The notes under the pieces were generated by a model, which was not told the origin of the DNA, searched no databases, and was given only the letters and a program-made list of their open reading frames with translations. From Monosporascus cannonballus (Eukaryota; Ascomycota; Sordariomycetes; Xylariales), in NCBI GenBank assembly GCA_004154925.1, contig QJNS01000220.1, positions 1-64,000 of the forward strand: a stretch of 64,000 nucleotides of DNA, written 5' to 3'. Numbering within the stretch: the first letter of the stretch is position 1; each line of letters begins with the position of its first letter. Positions 1-11,400 of the stretch are shown one piece after another. A program made the translations under genes and the position numbers.

Positions 1-2013
1 ATCAGAGAGAGAGGGAGGCGGGGGGGGGGAAGAAGACCTATCGAACGACTGCCGAGCCGCCATAGAACGTCAGGGGTCGCACGATCGGCAAACCGCTCTC
101 GAACTTATGTGACAGTTGTGGTGGTCAAATTCCCCACTTACATGCGCCGCATCGCATTGGCTTGGCCCATATTCACATGTCAAACGAGAGACAGAATCGA
201 TATCGCTCGCACCCGCAGATTGCGCCTCATTCCAGACCCATAGGTAGCCACCTTAGTACTTGCCGCCAGAGAAGTGCATGGTAGATTCATCTTGTTGCCA
301 TCCCGAGGCTATCGTCAGGAGTTCCCTAAATTGACCGCTGATGCAAGCTGTATGCCTCGCCGGATGCTTCTGATAGCAGACGTGGGTTCTGGCGGTCTAA
401 TGTGTAAGTGCCAATAGAGTTGCGCCAGTTGGGAAAAGATGCGAAATGGACTGGCTCAGTCGCTCTTCCTGTCCCCCTCGCTGAGGCTAACTCTTCAAGG
501 TAATCGGCCGGTCCCCTTTTTGCGTTTGCAGGGTTTTGGGCTGCATGCAGTCGTCCGCACTGATAAGTCGACCGACAGCTCCGCCGAATAGAAATGGCCC
601 CCAATACGATAACCGTGAGCGCAATTAAGCTTCCGGCCATTAATGCCCTCGCATTTGAATCAACTGTATATAGATAGTCCTTATATTTCGGTGTCCACAT
701 TGTTGGGTTCAAGTTCTATCACGTCTCGAGTAAAAGCAGGCGCAATGGCGCACTGTAAGCACAGGCTCAAGGTAAATAGGAGACCACGCTTATCTTGTTC
801 TTCGAGTGATCGGTTGATAGCATGTGACAGGATCACTTCCAGGCGACTTATAAATTTTTCGGCCAAAAGCTGAGGAGCACCGTTGACGCAGCCCTGTCCC
901 TGCCTGCCAATTGAGTTGAGCGACGAGCCCCTCTTATCACCAGACGCTATCACATGTCAAAGTTCAAGCCTACATGACACTTCCATAACCTGCCACAGTA
1001 TTACGGACACCCAAACAGCCCCCTGCTGGCCAGCTTGGCAACCTACACATGGCCCACTAGAGCTCTGCGAGATCCATTGTAGTATTTTTTAGCGCGCAAT
1101 ACGTAGGTGCTTGGACAGAGGAACGAGGAACTGCCAGGAACCGCGACTGGGCAGATCGACCCCTCGAGCCCCTCTTTTTCTTCAATCATAGGCACCTGGC
1201 TCGGTACTTTACATACCTAGTACTATGCGCAATCAAGGAGCCTGGAATGCGCGGGAGAGGCAAAACATGTGTCTGCGAAGATATTGGACTGGATGCCATA
1301 TGGTAAAAGTTCCTAGGTATATCTTATGACTAATAAAAATCGAAGCTCATATGAAAAAGCACATGATAATCCGGAATCTGCTGTTTGATTATGCTTGAGT
1401 AGATACGGTGGCGGCCGCGTAGTCGTTCTGTGTGCTTAAGAGTTATTAGATATTAAAACAACTTGCGCAAACCTGAGCGGCTGAAGCGTGTATAACTCTT
1501 TTCTTTTCTTCCAATTACGACATCGACTGTGCCCGTTGATCGCTACTACCACACCCCAACTTTCCTGGATTTATTATCGTTGCATAGGCTAGGTAAGTAG
1601 CCTTGAGCTTACCCGGCTCATGATCCCTTTCCCTTCCTTACCTTTCGCGCGTTGTCTTGCAGCTCTAGCCCTTTTTCTTGATCGCCTTTTGCCCTCCTCT
1701 ATCCCGACCTTTGCTTACCCTCCTCCCTCTCCCTTCCCGTTTTGCCCTCCTCTCCATCTTCCCTGAGACCAGGTCACCGCCATTACGAACACAAGTTTTC
1801 TTTGAACAATTCTACTCTGAGACAACGTAAAGTCCTCAGTGTCTACGTTCCCCCGAATCCGAGCTCCTCTCGGGTCAGTAGTGCCGACGCCCCCAAACTG
1901 CTTCATGTCTCGTGTACCATGTCGCACTCCAAGCATTCTCTATCGTCAGACTGGCATTTATTCAGTTTCTAGTCACTTACACATCGTATCTACAGCCTGT
2001 CATATTTTCCACA
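1..2013. other. Left-end spacer without a convincing gene
   Basis: I see no recognisable gene here. The only notable thing is a pair of overlapping minus-strand reading frames between 326 and 953, described separately. From about 1680 to 1780 the plus strand is strongly pyrimidine-rich (repeated cct, ccc and ttcc), which is typical of the promoter and 5' leader of filamentous ascomycete genes; it probably belongs to the perilipin-like gene starting at 2014. Confidence 0.5.
326..953 (-). pseudogene. Possible relic of a one-TM protein (two overlapping frames)
   Basis: Two minus-strand open frames overlap by about 30 bases: 953-681 (90 codons) and 712-326 (128 codons). The downstream frame has one clear hydrophobic segment (ALMAGSLIALTVIVLGAIS) followed by a basic stretch. 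The first frame stops just after the second opens, so a single frameshift or a missed intron would fuse them into one product of about 200 residues with a single membrane span. I do not recognise the family. It may equally be chance open sequence. Confidence is low. Confidence 0.18.
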
Positions 2014-2655
2014 ATGCCTGAGCAAGTGAACGGAGACGTCCACCCGTCATCAGCAACCCTTTCGGTAAGTTACAAGTATCTCTTAAGCTTGTTCGTCCTT
2101 CACCGGCACCGTGACGAGCACATGGGAAACTGACGACTCGCTTGATGATAGCACATGACCGGATACCCCGTCGTGAGCGACGGCCTGTCATACATCAAGC
2201 AAAATCCTTATGGCCAGAAGTCGATAGAATTGGGCGACTCGGCGTACCAAGCATTCGCGAAGCCCGTTAGCTCGTATCTGTCCAAGCCGTACCAGTACGT
2301 CTCGCCCTACGTCAAGAAGGCCGACACGATCGGCGACCAGGTCCTATCCAAGGTCGACGAGCGACTTCCTGTCCTCAAGAAGCCCACCGGCGAGCTCTGG
2401 ACTGACGGCAAGAACCTCGTCTTCTTTCCCTTGCGTAAGGGCTTCGAGACCAGGGACCACGTCCTCCAGATCTACAACAGCGAGTACAAGAACGTTGGGG
2501 CGGACGGCCTGATGGCGTACGGCAAGGCGATCCTCTCGACTGGCCTGATCGTCTCGCACGAGGCCCTCCACTGGATCGGAGAGTATCTGCGTGCCGGCAA
2601 GACCAAGGCGAAAGAGTCTAGCGACGGAGCTGCTCGCCTAGCCAACCCGAACTGA
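2014..2655 (+). CDS. Perilipin-like lipid-droplet protein (CAP20/MPL1 family)
   Basis: Two exons, 2014-2064 and 2152-2655, joined by an 87-nt GT-AG intron (donor gtaagt, branch-like ctgac near 2130), giving about 184 residues. The ATG at 2014 has a good context (cacaATGcc) and its 17 codons run in phase into the second exon. The protein has the layout of fungal perilipins: an N-terminal VVSDGLSYIKQNPYGQKSIE-like helix, a YVSPYVKKADTIGDQVLSKV segment, then VDERLPVLKKPTGEL. No signal peptide or transmembrane helix is visible, fitting amphipathic coating of lipid droplets. In this family, Colletotrichum CAP20 and Metarhizium MPL1 affect lipid storage and appressorium turgor; that role here is inferred. 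The family assignment rests on recalled resemblance of the whole short protein. Confidence 0.85.
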
Positions 2656-5600
2656 TCCTCGTCGAAGGGACTATGTTCTTTACCCAACTCATCCATCTGA
2701 CACCGGGTTTCTGTTTTCTTCCTCTTCCGTCAATTTACTTTGAACGGTCGGTAGATGTGGCTCCGGCGGCCCGACGAAGTAGAAAGGGCGCCGAGGCGAT
2801 ATTGAATCATCACTCTTCCAGCGCATAGGCATGTATGTCCGTTTCCTGTAATTATCATTGCCAAAGCGGTGGCTTAGCATCTGTGCGATTTGACCATTAA
2901 AACGCAGTTCCATCAGATGGCTGGAGTCGGGAATCCTATCGGTTTCCCATGATTTCCTGCCTTCTTGCGCAAAAGAAAAAGGAAAAGTTGGTCGAGATGG
3001 ATCGTGGGAGGCGTTTGGTCGTTAGAGTTATAAGGGCATATTGTACGGGATAAGTCTGCTTAATGACTGTATACGAGAGTAAATATACTTGCGTACTCCT
3101 GTTTTAGGCTTTCCGCCCGGTAACTGCTGAGTCCAAAAGTTAAATGTGCTCTCTTGCGTGTGATCGAGAGCTATGGATGGCTGGGCCTTTCAAGATACAA
3201 TCAGTGACGCATAAATAGATTATTATTATTACCCCTTTATCAACGGGAGGTAGCTCCACTATGAACGCCTCGGATGCTTCTAATGTTTGTTGGGGAAGCA
3301 ACTACAAAAAGCGGGAGAACAGAAATCCTGCAGGCAACTATTTGGTTCTGATGTGGTTCGTGGGGCAAAGCGACGATATCTCATGATTATAATGATTGCT
3401 TGTCATCCTGGTAATGCCAACCACAGATAGGGTAATACGGTAGTCGCGACTTTGACAGCAGTACGTTCGATGCGGAGCAGAATAGGGGTGACAAGGGTGT
3501 GATATACATCTACGAAATGCAGCCAAGGAAAATCTCTTTACGAATTAGCTAAGTTGATGCCTTGACGGTATTCTTGGAAATTGTCTGGTAAATCCTTCCC
3601 CTACATCTAGCCTCCGACGTGTCGATCATTCGTATATAGAATTTTTGTGCTCTTCTCTTAACCAAACCAATCCATGTCTTTGTATACCTTCTGTCGAGAA
3701 ACTTCCTGGCATCGGTCGGCAGAGTCTTGGACATAATTAGATTCTGCTTCGGCTGCTCCTTCACGGGTGAATCTCTGGCTGATTGCCAGGAGCATGGATA
3801 AAGTTAGCCTAAAGGGGGAAGGGGCGGCCTGGAGGAAGGTCTCTATATAGGATCATTCCTCTAGGTTAGAACAAGCATGCCAGGCACCAGTAGCTATTTT
3901 AGCCTTGTTCATGCACTCCCTTCTTTCACTGGCCAGTCTAACGCCTTAGATTCCCATTTCCAGACATTGATCAGATATCTTATAACAGGAACGAATAATA
4001 GCCGTAACCCCAGCCTGGACCGTTGTTATTCATTGCCTAAAGGAAATGTACACATAGGGACACCTTAGGTCTATGGCTCAAAAGGAGTTTAAAACAGTCT
4101 TTACACCTTTTATGATAGTGAAGGAAATTCTAAGCAACGCGGACGTTATAACGAACAGCTTCTCGAATCAAGATTCGTTTGGGTGTTAGTACCCATGGCA
4201 TTCAAGACCCATGAAGATGTGCTTTTCGCTGCCGTCTTGTCCTTGTCTGAGTAGTCTGGAGGGTTTTTCTCCCATATGTGGTACTGTCACCTGGGCGATC
4301 CTGCCCGCCGTATACGCTCAGGTTATCTGAAGGGTCTGGATGCCCTCGAGCGAGCCAGTTGATACAATGCCAAGGGTGCATATATGGAAGGTTCTGGGGT
4401 GTGGTGAATGTTTATAAAACGAGGCTTGAGGTCCCAGGTCGAGATGGTTCATTTCCAACTTGAGTATATACAATCAATGCAAGTATTGCAGGAGACCACG
4501 GTGGCCAATATCCCCCTGTATATGGAGATGTGGTCCCCTTGATATACACCCCTTCACGCCCCGGTTGACCCAAACCCCTTGCCACCCGATATTACTGCTT
4601 GCGCCCAGCCCATTTGATTCTTGTTATTTCCTGTCTCTTTAAATGTAGCCATAGCCGTAATATAGCACCAGAGAAAATGACAAGCGAAGAAGGAAGGTGA
4701 GGTTTCCTTATAGCCTTATAATAATTATTGGGTTAGCGACTCTGTTTTGTGATTAGTGTCCCCAACTGTAATTTCAGAATGGAATTTAAAACGTGGGTGT
4801 ATCATCGTACACAGAAAAGAAGCACTGCGGATAATTCCGGAGACGTCTCGTTCCACGTCCCGCACTCCAAGAGTCAGGGCCTACTGAAGTTCTCAACTAT
4901 ATTTCTAGGGAACGGGACAGTTTGATCACGGGAAACATCACCGACAAAATGTTCTTTTGCATTGGGATGTTTGACGTAGCAATAATCACAAGTGTAGTTA
5001 ACGGCTGTGGAAGAACACCTCCCGGATCTCCAGACGCAAATACCAAGTTGACTCCTGCATCAATAAAATATGAACGCGGTCACGGTCGACCCTTTTCTCG
5101 CCCGAGAAAGGATGGACAAAGGCTCGGCCCGCCGTTATGATCGGCAGTGTAGCTTCCTACCCTGTGCATGCATGACGAGCGTGGCATCCAACAAGAGGGC
5201 GGCTTGGCTGCAACCCCTGTCACATTCGCAACAGTTATATACAGAAATTCCCCCCTCAAGCCTCATCTACCCAATCTTCTGTCCTCCATAGTTGCCAACG
5301 TCAGTAGTAGCTGCCCAATACCGTACCGTTGTTAGGCTTCCGTCTTCGGCCTTTGCTCATTCACGTCCGTTAGCGGCCGTCCCTTGGCGGCCGTTCCCTG
5401 GCGTCCGTCCTCCTTTTTGACAAGCTCCGGGCCTATACAAAGCCCTAGGTAGAGATATATACTGAACGGTCACTTTGCAAGACGTTACGGGTCTAATCTG
5501 ATCTCGTTTTCCTGCCTGGTCTACAGGCGCATGGCCCGCTTTTTGTTCTCAACCCTCGAGGGTTCTAAATTATAAAAATGTTTTCTCGGAAGTTCCGACT

Positions 5601-5979
5601 TGCGCAGCCGCAGATTGCTCAACAGCCTCGGCTTGCGGCTGCGCATATCGAATCTTTTCACCATGTCCTAAACAGATACAATTCATCATGCCTGCCTGCT
5701 TCCTTTCCCTCCTTCACCCCCAAAGGCAAGGTAGGCCTACATAGTGCAGTCCCTTCTCGAAATGCATCACTTCGACATCTGGGGAGGGATTTATCTAGAT
5801 CCTATTATGTTACCTTCCTCTCCCATTTTCCTCGACGACACTCCGGGGCAGTCGCACACCCACTTTCATTCATACTTGATTCTTTAAAGTTACCTGTCTG
5901 GTCAGCTCAGACCTTGGACTCGGATGCTCAGTCACCTACAGCAACCCCACCACCACCACACCCAACGTCGGTGGGCAAA
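2656..5979. other. Long spacer between perilipin and RID-type genes
   Basis: Only short open frames occur (about 60-75 codons on either strand), without recognisable domains. From 5340 to 5979 the plus strand becomes pyrimidine-rich and contains TATAAAA at 5571-5577 directly before an ATG at 5578. That ATG opens an in-frame extension of the methyltransferase gene (see that entry), so this end may be promoter and leader, or an extended N-terminus. Confidence 0.45.
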
Positions 5980-8193
5980 ATGGACCAGCAGGCGGAGTCA
6001 AGCACGCGGGCTGGGGGTCGCATCGTTATCGACGTCGATGATGACGATGACAGCGGCTCACCTTCTACATTCGACCAGGAGCGGCGGCGGCTCATGGTCA
6101 GATTCGAGGAGCTCGGAGCATCACGTCATCGACCTCTCTGGATCCCCGATGAGGGTGACCTAGAGCGTCTGGAGGCGGAGATCGAACGAAAAGTCTATTC
6201 AGCCAATGTCATCGATCTGAGCGACGATGACACACCTGCCCCATCCCCGCCCCCCACTAGGAACATACCTAGTTCCACATTATACGCACGGTACTCCTGG
6301 AATGGAATGACCATCGAGAAAGGTACCGTAGTCGAGATCGAGAAACTGTACAAGTACAAATTCGGTATTCAATTTTTGAAGGTCCAGCTCATCCGACAGG
6401 AAGGTTCGAATGTCATCCTCCAAGGTATCCCTTACGCCAGAGCCCGGGACATGAGAGGCGTGCTTCCTCTGAAGCGAAATGAAGTCGTCGAGATCCTTAC
6501 AGCTTACGTGAATGATCCCAGAGAGTGGACGGCTCAGGCGGCCATCGAGGTCAACGTGGAGAAGGTTTTGTGTATAAGAGAACTTCAGCTTACCAATACC
6601 TTGTACCCGCATGCTCGATTCGATATTCGGAAGTTCACCACCCCAAAGGAAGCCGAGGAGATGGGTATACTTACCTGTCGATGGAGGATGGTCACTTCCT
6701 ATAAGTCAGCTGTTGTGGAGATGAAAGAGGGGCCATTTTACAGCCGGTCACTGCAGAGATTGATGGCGGACGATGTTGCTGACCCAAGCCTTCGCGTTGC
6801 TGATGCGAAGCTACTCAACGCCTGGCGTGGTGGGAAAGTGAGAGGTGGCTCACATATTCCTGGAGCACCATCGGCCCCGGTCGTCAACCTTGACGACAGT
6901 GACAGCCCTAGCGCAAGACCCCTGCCGCGAGCTCCTGGCCAGGCATATACTTTTGCTGACGTCTTCTGCGGTGAGCCTTTTCTCAGGTCTTCTTCACGTC
7001 ACCTTCGAATGGCTTAGTCCCCGGGACACATCTTTGAACTCCTGATTATCTGCTAGTATGCCTTCAGAAGCGCCATTACTAACTCCCCTTTTGGTGAAGG
7101 TGCCGGTGGTGTTTCGAGCGGTGCCAGATCTGCAGGGTTCAAACTCAAGATCGCCTGTGACATGGATAAGGGCGCCTGCGAATCTTACCGCAGAAATTTC
7201 CCGGCTGCCGACCTCCGAGAGATGGATGTCTTCGACTTCGTAAACTCCAAGGACGTTGGCCGCGTCGACGTTCTGCATCTATCTCCGCCGTGCCAGTTCT
7301 GGAGCCCCGCACACACGCGCGAGGGCAAGAACGACGACGAGAACCTTTCTGTGCTGTACGCCACTACGGGGCTGATCGACAAGATCCGCCCGAGGCTGGT
7401 TACGGTCGAGCAGACCTTCGGATTACTGCAGGAGCGGTTCGAGGCCTTTTTCAACCTGTTCCTACATAGCTTTACGGGCGTCAACTACTCCGTGTCATAC
7501 AATATCACGCACCTTAGTAATTTCGGCGTCCCGCAGACCCGGAAGAGACTAACGATGCTCGCGGCCTGTCCCGGCGAGAAGCTGCCGCCATTCCCCAAGG
7601 CTACGCACAGCAAAACGCCCTCCGACGGCCTCTTACCATGGGTTACCGTCGAGCAGGCGCTAAAGGACGTAAGGCCCGAATCTGCGCTTCACGACGTTGA
7701 AGGAGCCCTGAGGAGGGCCCAACTCAGCGGCGCATTCCCCAAAACTCCCTATAACCCCAACATATTGCTGACTACCATCACAACGAGAGGATCCGATACT
7801 TACCATCCCTCTGGCCTCCGCAAGTTTACCTCCGAGGAGTTGCGGGCTTTGATGACCTTCCCACGGCATCACGAATTCGCGCCGCGCTCGATTAAAAGGC
7901 AGATCGGGAATGCTTACCCCCCCGTGGCGGTCGCTGCAATGTACAAACATCTGCACAGCTGGCTGTTGAAACGGGACGACATGGCGGAGGCGGTTGTGGG
8001 AGACAACAACGTAATCATTCTCGACGACGACGATGTGATGGAAGAGGAGGCCATTGTCGACAAGGACGACGTGATTGCCCTAGATGGCGGGATGGAAAAG
8101 GATGTAGACGACGAGGAGGACGACGATGATGACTTGATGGTCATGGAGTGGCGCGAACGTTCCGTCACACTTGGCAGAGAGGAGGATGAATGA
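5980..8193 (+). CDS. rid: RID/Masc1-type DNA cytosine-5 methyltransferase (RIP factor)
   Basis: Predicted C5-cytosine methyltransferase of the RID (Neurospora) and Masc1 (Ascobolus) family, required for repeat-induced point mutation or premeiotic methylation. Exons 5980-6970 and 7100-8193 flank a 129-nt intron; splicing restores the SAM-binding motif I (FADVFCGAGG). From the Met at 5980 the product is 694 residues. Catalytic motif IV is PPCQ at residues 393-396 (Cys395 the nucleophile) inside HLSPPCQFWSPAHT. Motif VI is EQT at 434-436 instead of the usual ENV, which as I recall is a hallmark of this family. Motif VIII-like PQTRKRL and a motif X-like QIGNAYPPVAV follow. Residues about 100-230 look BAH-like. 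Both ends are very acidic. An in-frame Met at 5578 would add 134 residues of low-complexity sequence; I prefer 5980 because of its context and because TATAAAA abuts the 5578 ATG. Frame and motifs look intact, so it is probably functional. Confidence 0.93.
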
Positions 8194-9336
8194 TACCCGA
8201 TCGAGCAGCATGTATTGTGCGGATGACCCAGGATGTCGCAAGGAGAGTTTCTGATCTGGATACATTCTTGTGGCTTCAGGGCACATCAGATTTCTGGCTG
8301 ATCACGAACATGCAGCTCATGGCAAGCTGAGGCTACTGGTTTGTGGATCGCAGGGTTTGAGACGGATGAGGACATAGAGTATGAGGCTGTATGACTCCAC
8401 CTTACTCTATATAGTATAGTATACCCGTTGTACTCTAGTCGTGGTTTGGGAGAACGGCAAGCCTTTCACTACAAAGAGGGTTGATGGATACGGGCTTGTG
8501 ACAGGCCGATGGAGTCTGAAGCTGCTCATAATACTACCAAGTTGACTTGCCGCATTGGACGAACCGCCGGCGGACATTGGCGTGCCAGACTTGCCCGAGC
8601 TAGAGTTGGTTAATAAAGCCCCGTCAATAAGGGGAGATTATCATATTCTTTCCCCAATGGTTGAGACATCCTCCTTGAGCGTCTGACGTAAATATATATA
8701 GTATTGGAAGCCAAGCCATAGACCCCGCTTCCCCGCTCCGCATACCATCAGTTAGACTCGGGGAATAAGTAGCCATACTGCGTTGAGCAAGTTAGATAGC
8801 CTAACCAGCATAAAAAGGGGCCGTTTACATATTTGAGGGGCTGGACTTGTGAGCACGCTTTACCTGCCCTTGAACCCGTTAACATAATTCAGCCCAGTCA
8901 TATTACTGTTTAAATGCATATCTTATCCTGGAACATGCTATATGCGGATTCCAGCAGGATCGCTGTGTGCTCTCTGGGCGGGTACCCGTGTAGCTATGCC
9001 ATTGGTGGCCTCGGAGACAAGCTCCCCACATCATGGAGCACATCATCGATTGCCAGCGCACCATTCACTAAAGTAGACTGTCGGCACAGCAACCGAGTAA
9101 ACAACAGTAATATGGGGATGGATTTATATGGGTACCAAGTGATTATCCCCAAATTTCTGAATCGCCTGGTCGCATACCCTCTACCACCCCCCCGTTTGAC
9201 CTTATTCACATATCAGAAACTGTGCCATCCACACCCCGGGACAACACTGACTCTGACGATTTTGTGGCTTCAACACCTGTAACCCATTGATTGGTGCATC
9301 CATATATCTCCCAAGGTTCGTTGTCAGAAGCTGGAG
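8194..9336. other. Spacer downstream of the RID-type gene
   Basis: I see no gene. AT-rich patches near 8400-8425 and 8690-8700 are compatible with 3' and 5' untranslated sequence. The open frames at 8914-9282 (plus) and 8994-9209 (minus) overlap on opposite strands and show no domain. Confidence 0.5.
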
Positions 9337-11400
9337 ATGAGCGAAACAGAACAGACATCCAGCCCACCAGGTTCGCCTAGTGCGGCGCCGCTTCACCCAA
9401 TGTCGCCTGACCGCGTCAACCAGCAGCGTGAAGGCGCCTCGTTATTCTCCCCCGGTCCAGAGAACAACAACAACGATGTGCATGATAAGATCCGTCAATT
9501 TAATAGCATGGCACACACACACTCTTCAAATACACAGTCGATGTCTAAGCAGCTCGAACGGAAAACCGCAGACGCCGCACTCAAGCGGGCTATGCTAGGG
9601 CGGGAGGCAGCAGAGAGCGAGATGCGCCGGTATCGCGACGAAGTGCGCGTATTGCGCAAGCAAATCGAGGAAGGCCGTGAGCGGGAGAGGCGAGTCGGCG
9701 AGAGATTGGAGACAGTAATGGTGGGTACAACTTTCTTGAGTAGGTTTCGGCCTTTGTCATATTTGCTGACCACATATATTCTGCAGGAGAACTACGGGAG
9801 GGCCAAGGAAACCCACTCGCACACGCAGGCACTGTGGGAGAAGGAGATCCGACGGGCGCGCAAAGAGACGTTTAAGTCACAATCAACGATAGTCAGACTG
9901 CAAGAAGAGCTAAAGGCGGCCCGTACCACCATCAAAACCATGGAGGAACTTCAAAACCGGGAAAAGGAACGAAGCAAATCACGAGAGCAGGAAGCCTTTG
10001 AAGCGCGCTATCAGCTCGTCGGCGTACAGGAACAGCTAGAGAAGGCTCTCGAGCGCGTCAAGGCGGTGGAACAGGAACGCGACGCCTACAAGACCCTTGC
10101 CAAGAACGAAGAAGTCGCCAGGATCGCCGCCGAAGGACGCATACCCCTACCGCCGTCGAAAGACGCAGACGACGAGTTTGCGTCACCCAGGAAAGCACGA
10201 GTTTCCCTCGCGACCACCGACATAGTCTCTTCAGCCGCTAGCGAGGCTGAAATCGACGAGTTGACGCGACTATGGCAATGGGAGAAGCAGAGAGCGGACC
10301 GCACACAGGAACAGCTAGAATTTCTCCAGGCCGAGTGCGAACTCCGTGTCTGCGCTTGCGCGAAGTCCCAGTCTCGCAAGAGACGGAGCAGCACCCTATT
10401 ATCGCCACGAAGAGATCGCCCGGCACCCATTCCGATCATCGACCCCGCGGATCGCATTATTCTGGGTCGGAAATCCGAATCCTTGCAACCCCATATACCG
10501 GAGCAGGAAGAACCCGTCGCGAGCGATGCGTCGGGCTCAGCAGCGGGAATCCAGGAGGAGCCGAATGAGGAGAGCAAACGCAGAGAGTCGAGGCAGGGTA
10601 CAATCTTCGTGCCATCCGAGGGTATCTTTCGGACCCTTTCCCAACAGGAGATCCAGGCTGCGGAGAAGTCGGAAGAAGCTACATCCGAGGCGACGAGTCC
10701 CGCCGATGTAAAATCGAATCCTTCTCTTTATGCCAGGACCCCGTCTGTCGACCCCCCATCGTTTGCGCTGCTGGCACAAGAACGCACATCGCTTCTTTCG
10801 CTTTTAAACGCGCCACATGGGGATGACTCTCAAACACCACTCAACATACCGACGACCTCGGGGGACTCTCGTTCTAGCCATGTGGACGCTCAACAGACCG
10901 AGGACGCAAAGGCAGCGGCGAACCCAGATACAGACATAGAGATGACCAACGCGCCGGCCGGCATAGAGTCAGAACAACCACAGCCGGAGAAGCAGGAGCC
11001 AAAGCGGAGAATTAGCGACTCGCGCTGCCACACCTGCGCGGAGTTCTACACGGTCACGGAGACGACGTCGGTGCCCCTGCGCGACGATACCAACCACACG
11101 CGGCCGCACACCATCGCCGCCATGCCCATGCCCGTGACTAACGGCCTCAGTAACAGCCGGATGCCCTCGTTCGACGTCAACAACCCGGCGTTGACGCCCA
11201 CCATGACGCGCGAGCAGGCCCTCGCCCAGATCAAGGAGCGCCGCGGCCGCGCCCGCAGCGCCGCCCAGGGCGTCGCCACCCCCCGCAGGCAGATGATCGC
11301 CGGTGCCGGCCCGCGGAGGGAGGTCAGCGCCCCCGTGGGACGCGCCGGCACTAGGGGCGGCGCCACCGCTGCCGCCGCTGCTGCTAAGGGCCGCACCTAG
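9337..11400 (+). CDS. Conserved coiled-coil protein of unknown function
   Basis: Predicted cytosolic or nuclear coiled-coil protein. The open frame is continuous for 687 codons, but 9721-9786 has the form of a 66-nt intron (donor gtgggt, branch-like gctgac near 9765, acceptor ctgcag). Its length is a multiple of three and it has no stop, so removal gives 665 residues. Without it, heptad-rich Glu/Arg/Lys sequence runs continuously from about residue 65 to 250 (ERKTADAALKRAMLGREAAE, then RARKETFKSQSTIVRLQEEL). A second helix near residues 290-330 contains LWQWEKQRADRTQEQLEF. The C-terminal third is low-complexity and ends in basic Arg/Ala/Gly sequence. I recall similar coiled-coil proteins in other Sordariomycetes without a firm function. 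A spindle-pole or cytoskeletal scaffold is possible but not shown. Confidence 0.8.
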   Translation: MSETEQTSSPPGSPSAAPLHPMSPDRVNQQREGASLFSPGPENNNNDVHDKIRQFNSMAHTHSSNTQSMSKQLERKTADAALKRAMLGREAAESEMRRYRDEVRVLRKQIEEGRERERRVGERLETVMVGTTFLSRFRPLSYLLTTYILQENYGRAKETHSHTQALWEKEIRRARKETFKSQSTIVRLQEELKAARTTIKTMEELQNREKERSKSREQEAFEARYQLVGVQEQLEKALERVKAVEQERDAYKTLAKNEEVARIAAEGRIPLPPSKDADDEFASPRKARVSLATTDIVSSAASEAEIDELTRLWQWEKQRADRTQEQLEFLQAECELRVCACAKSQSRKRRSSTLLSPRRDRPAPIPIIDPADRIILGRKSESLQPHIPEQEEPVASDASGSAAGIQEEPNEESKRRESRQGTIFVPSEGIFRTLSQQEIQAAEKSEEATSEATSPADVKSNPSLYARTPSVDPPSFALLAQERTSLLSLLNAPHGDDSQTPLNIPTTSGDSRSSHVDAQQTEDAKAAANPDTDIEMTNAPAGIESEQPQPEKQEPKRRISDSRCHTCAEFYTVTETTSVPLRDDTNHTRPHTIAAMPMPVTNGLSNSRMPSFDVNNPALTPTMTREQALAQIKERRGRARSAAQGVATPRRQMIAGAGPRREVSAPVGRAGTRGGATAAAAAAKGRT

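Noticed and set aside
9337..11400. Naming the coiled-coil protein a Cut12-type spindle pole protein
   Set aside because: Long coiled coil alone does not identify Cut12; I could not match that domain's conserved segment.
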